Below, piece by piece: positions 5,940 through 9,198 of a stretch of DNA of 9,198 nt (positions within the stretch are counted from its first letter, which is position 1; every line of letters begins with the position of its first letter). The DNA is taken from positions 1 through 9,198 of the forward strand of contig CAYLGY010000097.1 in assembly GCA_964383325.1 (NCBI GenBank), read 5' to 3'. Position numbers and translations under genes: made by a program. Under the pieces are notes generated by a model. That model saw only the letters and a program-made list of their open reading frames with translations, had not been told where the DNA came from and ran no database searches. The DNA is from CAYLGY01 sp964383325 (lineage in GTDB: Bacteria > Pseudomonadota > Alphaproteobacteria > Rhizobiales > Rhizobiaceae).

Positions 5940-5984
5940 CTTGAAGGTAGTCAGCCTATCGCACAGGCCCGGCCAGCCTTCAAG
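5940..5984. repeat. 8-bp inverted repeat framing the fabI promoter
   Basis: CTTGAAGG (5940-5947) and CCTTCAAG (5977-5984) are perfect inverted copies with 29 bases between them. One arm covers the predicted -35 element and the other falls at the predicted transcription start. That placement would let a dimeric regulator, or two bound molecules, block the fabI promoter. A long-loop RNA hairpin is a weaker alternative, because most of the repeat lies upstream of the predicted start. The repeat is certain; its role is inferred. Confidence 0.35.
5955..5983 (-). promoter_or_regulatory. Putative sigma-70-type promoter of fabI
   Basis: Read on the minus strand, TTGAAG (5983-5978) and GATAGG (5960-5955) are separated by exactly 17 bases. 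The -35 element matches TTGACA at 4 of 6; the -10 element is weak, at 3 of 6, but of a kind seen in alphaproteobacterial promoters. Transcription would start near 5947, giving a 5' leader of about 30 bases before the fabI ATG. The 174-bp gap after the J-protein gene supports a separate promoter here. Confidence 0.45.
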
Positions 5985-6078
5985 TCTTGGCGGAATTTCA
6001 GGTCAAGCGCCCGAACCATGATGCTGAGGGCGCAAACAGGTCCCGGGGATCCCGCTTCCGGAAAGAGGGCGGGCCATT

Positions 6079-6092
6079 TTCCGGGCCCGGAA
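6079..6092. terminator. 14-bp GC-rich palindrome directly after the J-protein stop, terminator-like
   Basis: TTCCGGGCCCGGAA is perfectly self-complementary and touches the stop codon of the J-domain gene (6095-6093). A competing 7-bp stem pairs CCGGAAA (6058-6064) with TTTCCGG (6078-6084). Either could form a 3'-end hairpin for the lipoprotein/J-protein transcript. No T-run follows, and a perfect palindrome without a spacer makes a strained RNA loop, so a protein-binding site is also possible. Confidence 0.35.
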
Positions 6093-6983
6093 TCATGATT
6101 TGCGACGCATTAGGGCCTCAAGTTCCGTATCGTTGCGCGGCAGCCGGATCTGCAGATGCAGGTAGAGATCGCCCCGCCCCCCCGAGCGGGTCGGCAGGCC
6201 GCGGCCCTTGAGGCGGAACCGCTTGCCGGAATCCGACCCTGCCGGAACATTGACGGCGACACGGCCCGTCAGGGTTTCGAAAGGCACCTTCGCGCCCAGT
6301 ACCGCGTCGGCAAGGTCCACGGTCAGATCGGCATGAAGATCCCGGCCCTCGACGCGGAAACGCGGATGGCGCTTCAGGCGCAGGGTGACCAGCGCGTCGC
6401 CGGGCTCACCACCGAAGATGGACGGCGAGCCCTGCCCCTTCAGCCGGATGACCTGCCCATCCTCGACATAGGCCGGCAATTGCACCGCAAGTCGCCGCCC
6501 GCCGGGAAAGATCGCCGTAACGCGGGCCGAACTGGCCGCATCCTCCAGGCTCACTTCCAGAGTAGCCGCAATATCCTCGCCTTTCGGAGTCCGGCGCTGC
6601 GATCCCCGGCCGCCGCCGAATGCATGGCCGAAAATATCGCCGAAAAGGTCGGCGGCGTCGCCGGAGGTGCGAAACTCGAACTGTGTGCGGCCCGGCCCGG
6701 CACCGGCGCGAAAGCCGGCAAACGGATCGGCACCGGCGCCGTCGAAGCCCTGGAACCTTTCCTTGCCCTCGGCGTCGATCTCCCCGCGATCGAAGGCAGC
6801 GCGCCGTTTGGCATCGCCGACAATCTCATATGCGCGGCTGATCTCCGAGAACTTCGCCTCGGCATCGGGATCGTCCCGGTTCTGGTCGGGATGGTAACGT
6901 TTGGCGAGCTTGCGATAGGCAGACTTGATCTCCTTTTCGCTGGCGCCCCGGGCAACGCCGAGCACGCTATATGGATCGCGCAT
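6093..6983 (-). CDS. DnaJ/CbpA-like J-domain co-chaperone without zinc finger
   Basis: A 296-residue type II (CbpA-like) J protein that should stimulate the ATPase of DnaK and hand it unfolded clients. The J domain spans about residues 1-68: DPYSVLGVARGASEKEIKSA, then the HPD triad at 31-33 in KRYHPDQN, and AFDRGEID at its end. Residues 76-128 form a Gly/Phe-rich linker (DPFAGFRAGAGPG, then FGDIFGHAFGGGRG). From about 134 come the two client-binding beta domains: EDIAATLEVSLEDAA, GGRRLAVQLPAYVEDGQVIRLKG (161-183), then GDLYLHLQIRLP (271-282). There are no CxxCxGxG repeats, so it is not the canonical DnaJ. The ATG at 6983 starts exactly at the J domain; an upstream in-frame ATG at 7040 adds 19 unrelated residues. 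It lies 95 bp after the lipoprotein gene, on the same strand. Confidence 0.95.
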   Translation of the reverse strand: MRDPYSVLGVARGASEKEIKSAYRKLAKRYHPDQNRDDPDAEAKFSEISRAYEIVGDAKRRAAFDRGEIDAEGKERFQGFDGAGADPFAGFRAGAGPGRTQFEFRTSGDAADLFGDIFGHAFGGGRGSQRRTPKGEDIAATLEVSLEDAASSARVTAIFPGGRRLAVQLPAYVEDGQVIRLKGQGSPSIFGGEPGDALVTLRLKRHPRFRVEGRDLHADLTVDLADAVLGAKVPFETLTGRVAVNVPAGSDSGKRFRLKGRGLPTRSGGRGDLYLHLQIRLPRNDTELEALMRRKS

Positions 6984-7047
6984 GTTCCTGATTCCGTGAT
7001 GAGAAGTGATCTGCCGGAAATATGTGGTCTGGGCCCGCATTTTTCCA

Positions 7048-7080
7048 GAGCGGAGCGCGGACGGGGGCCTGCATCCGCTC
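7048..7080. other. 7-bp inverted repeat at the end of the lipoprotein gene
   Basis: GAGCGGA (7048-7054) pairs perfectly with TCCGCTC (7074-7080), and the lipoprotein stop codon overlaps the right arm. In the minus-strand transcript this hairpin would sit between the lipoprotein and J-protein genes. It has no T-run. It could weaken read-through or be a chance GC-rich stem. Confidence 0.25.
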
Positions 7081-7522
7081 AGGCCCCGACGGCTTCGAAG
7101 CGCTTCAGGCGCCAGTGCCCGTCAGCCAGCAGGCAGGCTTCGCCGCGGTAGAGAAAGATGCCCTCGAAATTCTGCCGCGACGCTACAAAGCGGCGGCAGG
7201 GTCCCGCATCCGTGGTGACTTCGTCGATCTCCACGACATTGCCACTCGATCCGGTTTCCCGGTTTGCCCAGGCGATGCTTCCCTTCTCCAGGACCCGCAG
7301 ATCCGCCGAAGTCACCGCGTGGCGAATCGTTCGCGCATCCGCATCCTCCCCCGGGTCCGCCGGCTCTGGATCGCGCAGGATCGAGCCGGTGCGAATCGAA
7401 TCATCGATGCCGAGACTTGCAGCGCTCATCTTGCCGGCACATCCTGCGGCCAGAACGCTGAGCACAAGTGCAGCAAGGATATGTGACCAGCAACGAAGCG
7501 GCCCTTGCACTGGCCTCGACAA
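7079..7522 (-). CDS. Small lipoprotein, RT0821/Lpp0805-type surface-antigen-like
   Basis: A 147-residue predicted lipoprotein of unknown exact role. Its N-terminus (CWSHILAALVLSVLAAGC) is a lipoprotein signal peptide with a LAAGC lipobox, so Cys28 would be lipidated and the protein anchored in the outer or inner membrane. After a low-complexity acidic linker (about 50-63), residues 80-141 form a small domain: GSIAWANRETGSSGNVVEI, a Cys109-Arg-Arg-Phe segment, and RGEACLLADGHWRLK (126-140). Cys109 and Cys130 could form a disulfide. The order 'N-R-E-T-G, C-R-x-F, G-x-A-C, G-x-W' recalls the RT0821/Lpp0805 and 17-kDa surface antigen C-terminus; that assignment is from memory. The start is TTG at 7522, chosen because GGGGAG (7536-7531) lies eight bases upstream and no ATG fits; GTG at 7510 is the alternative. 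It diverges from pdxH across 29 bp and precedes the J-protein gene. Confidence 0.78.
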   Translation of the reverse strand: MSRPVQGPLRCWSHILAALVLSVLAAGCAGKMSAASLGIDDSIRTGSILRDPEPADPGEDADARTIRHAVTSADLRVLEKGSIAWANRETGSSGNVVEIDEVTTDAGPCRRFVASRQNFEGIFLYRGEACLLADGHWRLKRFEAVGA

Positions 7523-7530
7523 TGCGCAAT

Positions 7531-7545
7531 CTCCCCTGACAAGGA
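7531..7545. promoter_or_regulatory. Back-to-back ribosome-binding sites in a 29-bp divergent gap
   Basis: The space between the lipoprotein TTG (7522) and the pdxH ATG (7552) holds two Shine-Dalgarno sequences in opposite directions: GGGGAG on the minus strand (7536-7531, eight bases from the TTG) and AAGGA on the plus strand (7541-7545, six bases from the ATG). They decide both starts. There is no room for promoters, so each promoter must lie within the other gene's 5' coding region. Confidence 0.7.
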
Positions 7546-7551
7546 ACGAAT

Positions 7552-8181
7552 ATGGAAAACATCATGGCTGAAACTCAGTTAACAGGCGGTGACTTCACCG
7601 GTGCGACCGATCCGCTGCAGCTTTTTGCCCAATGGCTTGCCGATGCGCAGCGGTCCGAGCCCAACGATCCGAACGCCGTCGCCCTTGCAACCGTGGATGG
7701 CGAGGGCATGCCGAATGTGCGCATGGTCCTGCTGAAGGGTTTCGACGCCAGCGGCTTCGTCATATTCACGAATTTCGAAAGCGCGAAGGGGCGCGAATTG
7801 CTTGCCAACCGCAAGGCGGCGCTGTGCTTCCACTGGAAGAGCCTGCGCCGGCAGGTCCGGCTGCGCGGCGATGTGGAGATCGTCAGCCCTGACGAAGCCG
7901 ACGAGTACTATGCTTCGAGGCCCCGCGGAAGCCGGATCGGCGCCTGGGCGTCGAAACAGTCCCGCCCGCTCGAAAGCCGTTTCGCCCTCGAAAAGGCGGT
8001 GGCCGAATACACCGCCCGCTTCGCCATTGGCGCAATCCCACGACCCGAATACTGGTCAGGTTTCAGGATCGTGCCCCGCCAGTTCGAATTCTGGCACGAC
8101 CGGCCCTTCCGCCTGCATGACCGTCTGCAGTTCACCCGCGATGGCCGGGGCGGCTGGACGTCTTGCCGGCTCTATCCCTGA
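7552..8181 (+). CDS. pdxH: Pyridoxine/pyridoxamine 5'-phosphate oxidase
   Basis: PdxH oxidises pyridoxine or pyridoxamine 5'-phosphate to pyridoxal 5'-phosphate using FMN and oxygen, the final or salvage step of vitamin B6 synthesis in the cytosol. The 209-residue protein has normal length and the family's split-barrel sequence: DPNAVALATVDGEGMPNVRMVLLKG (39-63), GFVIFTNFESAKGREL (68-83), AALCFHWKSLRRQVRLRG (89-106) with FMN contacts around Lys96 and Gln101-Val-Arg, and SRIGAWASKQSRPL (127-140). The C-terminal signature is WSGFRIVPRQFEFW (168-181), then GGWTSCRLYP (200-209). The catalytic-site arginines and histidine near RPFRLHDR (184-191) are present. The ATG at 7552 has AAGGA six bases upstream; a second in-frame ATG at 7564 is possible. 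It depends indirectly on DXP and riboflavin made by dxs and ribB in the same window. It converges on the acyl-CoA dehydrogenase gene with 6 bp between stops. Confidence 0.97.
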   Translation: MENIMAETQLTGGDFTGATDPLQLFAQWLADAQRSEPNDPNAVALATVDGEGMPNVRMVLLKGFDASGFVIFTNFESAKGRELLANRKAALCFHWKSLRRQVRLRGDVEIVSPDEADEYYASRPRGSRIGAWASKQSRPLESRFALEKAVAEYTARFAIGAIPRPEYWSGFRIVPRQFEFWHDRPFRLHDRLQFTRDGRGGWTSCRLYP

Positions 8182-8182
8182 T

Positions 8183-8206
8183 GGGTCTCAGGCCGTCAGG
8201 AGACCC
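8183..8206. terminator. 7-bp hairpin over the pdxH / acyl-CoA dehydrogenase convergent junction
   Basis: GGGTCTC (8183-8189) and GAGACCC (8200-8206) are perfect complements around a 10-base loop. The stem begins two bases after the pdxH stop and contains the opposing gene's stop and last codons. It is the only clear structure where both transcripts must end, so a shared terminator is plausible, although no T-run follows on either strand. Confidence 0.4.
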
Positions 8207-9198
8207 GCGGCCTCGGACAGGCTGGCTGCGCCGTTTTCGACCTGCCGGCGCAATGTCGCCGTTTCTCCCAGCAGGTTCTCGGTGAAGTACCGGGCAAGGA
8301 GAAGCTGCGCCTCGTCGCGCGATGCCGCCGCGCCCTTCGCCAGCATGGTTCCGGCGGCGGCCAGCGCAATCAGGCGCAGATAGGGTGTTGCGCCTGCCAG
8401 CGCCTCTTGCAGGCGCCCTTCGCGAAGGGCCCGGGCAAGCCATCCGGACGCAGCAGCGAGATCCCCGAGCGCCGCGTCCAGCCGGTCGGCAATCCCGCCG
8501 ATCCCGGCCTGTCCCGAAGACCGGACCTCGCCGGACATTGCCCGAAGCTCGCTGATGAATGCGTCCAGATGCACGCCATCGTCCATGGGCAATTTGCGCG
8601 TCACGAGATCGATGGCCTGGATGCCGTTCGTTCCCTCGTAGATCGGAGCAATGCGCGCATCCCGCAGCAGAAGCGCCGCTCCGGTCTCCTCGATATAGCC
8701 CATGCCCCCATGGACCTGCACGCCGAGCGAAGCCACCTCGACGCCGATATCGGTTGAAAATGCCTTGGCGATCGGGGTCAGCAGGTCGGCGCGCCCCCTC
8801 CAGCGTGCGTGATTTTCCCTGTCGAGTTGCGTCATGTCCAGCGCATGGGCGCAGGAATAGGCCAATGTCCGCGCCGCCTGGGTCAGCGCCTTCATGGTCA
8901 GGAGATTGCGCTGCACGTCGGGATGCTGCACGATCGGGGACATGTTTCCGTCCCGGTCGGCTGCGGCCGAATATCCCTGCCGGCGCTCCAGCGCATAGGC
9001 ATGGGCAAGCTGGAAGGCAGCCTCGGCGACCGCGATTCCCTGCATTCCGACCGCCAGCCGCGCATTGTTCATCATGGTGAACATGCAGGCGAGGCCGCGA
9101 TTCTCCTCGCCGATCAGCCAGCCGATCGCGCCCGGCTCCAGGCCCTTCACGAAGCCGTCGCCGTAGATCATGGTGCAGGTCGGCGAGGCGTGGATGCC
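8188..9198 (-). CDS. Acyl-CoA dehydrogenase, C-terminal part (long-form family; cut by window edge)
   Basis: A FAD-dependent dehydrogenase that introduces the 2,3-double bond in acyl-CoA thioesters. The visible 336 residues are the C-terminal portion; the frame is open to the right edge, beginning GIHASPTCTMIYGDG, an internal family motif. Numbering from the edge: EENRGLACMFTMMNNARL (31-48), QVHGGMGYIEETG (161-173), and IYEGTNGIQAIDLVTRKL (186-203), whose Glu188 is the expected catalytic base. After residue 210 comes a further helical domain of about 125 residues (LDAFISEL, then LLARYFTENLLGETATLRRQ). This extension marks the roughly 590-residue subfamily that includes DmdC (3-methylmercaptopropionyl-CoA dehydrogenase) and FadE-like enzymes. 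Substrate chain length cannot be told, and DmdC activity should not be assumed. The ATG at 9171 is internal, not the start. No electron-transfer flavoprotein gene is visible nearby. Confidence 0.93.
   Translation of the reverse strand, partial: GIHASPTCTMIYGDGFVKGLEPGAIGWLIGEENRGLACMFTMMNNARLAVGMQGIAVAEAAFQLAHAYALERRQGYSAAADRDGNMSPIVQHPDVQRNLLTMKALTQAARTLAYSCAHALDMTQLDRENHARWRGRADLLTPIAKAFSTDIGVEVASLGVQVHGGMGYIEETGAALLLRDARIAPIYEGTNGIQAIDLVTRKLPMDDGVHLDAFISELRAMSGEVRSSGQAGIGGIADRLDAALGDLAAASGWLARALREGRLQEALAGATPYLRLIALAAAGTMLAKGAAASRDEAQLLLARYFTENLLGETATLRRQVENGAASLSEAAGLLTA

Noticed and set aside
5043..6098. Plus-strand open frame of 351 codons
   Set aside because: Antisense to fabI; the low-stop frame is produced by fabI codon use.
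6984..7040. N-terminal extension of the J protein by 19 codons
   Set aside because: The J domain begins directly at the 6983 ATG; the extra residues have no family counterpart.
6156..7151. Plus-strand open frame of 331 codons
   Set aside because: Antisense to the J-protein gene and the end of the lipoprotein gene; no domain recognised.
1..9198. Defence system, mobile element, CRISPR array or biosynthetic cluster
   Set aside because: Every gene belongs to a housekeeping family or a small conserved family; there are no repeats in series, no recombinase, and no change in base use along the window.

Overview
The window is high-GC and gene-dense, and reads as a chromosomal housekeeping segment of an alphaproteobacterium, most likely in Hyphomicrobiales/Rhizobiales. 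The basis is protein content (a RibB with a degenerate RibA-like tail, a DUF1344 protein, an alphaproteobacterial-style FabI) and my recollection that pdxH, a surface-antigen-like protein, a J-domain protein, fabI, a histidine phosphatase, aroC, ribB, a deacetylase, xseB and dxs cluster in this group. I cannot name a genus. I saw no transposase, integrase, phage gene, CRISPR array, tRNA or rRNA, and no stretch over 300 bases without a gene.

Layout. Bases 1-4017 hold a minus-strand run read right to left: aroC, ribB (RibBX type), a histone-deacetylase-family gene, xseB and dxs (cut by the left edge). Spacing is 16 bp, 129 bp, 4 bp and about 63 bp, so one operon is plausible. A 143-bp divergent region (4018-4160) with a perfect 12-bp palindrome separates it from the only small plus-strand gene, a secreted DUF1344 protein (4161-4427). 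That gene converges on a minus-strand histidine phosphatase directly downstream of fabI. A 174-bp gap with a fabI promoter candidate leads back to a DnaJ/CbpA-like co-chaperone and a small lipoprotein with a TTG start. The lipoprotein gene diverges from pdxH across only 29 bp. pdxH in turn converges, with 6 bp between stops, on the C-terminal part of a long-form acyl-CoA dehydrogenase cut by the right edge.

Functions. The minus-strand run joins precursor and cofactor supply: chorismate for aromatics (AroC), the four-carbon riboflavin precursor (RibB) and the entry step of the MEP isoprenoid pathway (Dxs). It also carries a nuclease subunit (XseB) and a putative deacetylase. The right half covers fatty-acid elongation (FabI), protein folding (J protein), PLP synthesis (PdxH) and acyl-CoA oxidation.

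I found no convincing new biological system. The points worth a second look are small: a Gln where Dxs normally has a thiamine-diphosphate-site His; a RibA-like domain lacking its zinc cysteines; palindromes in the aroC and fabI upstream regions; two non-ATG starts; a chained stop/start arrangement after fabI; and very compact divergent and convergent junctions around pdxH.
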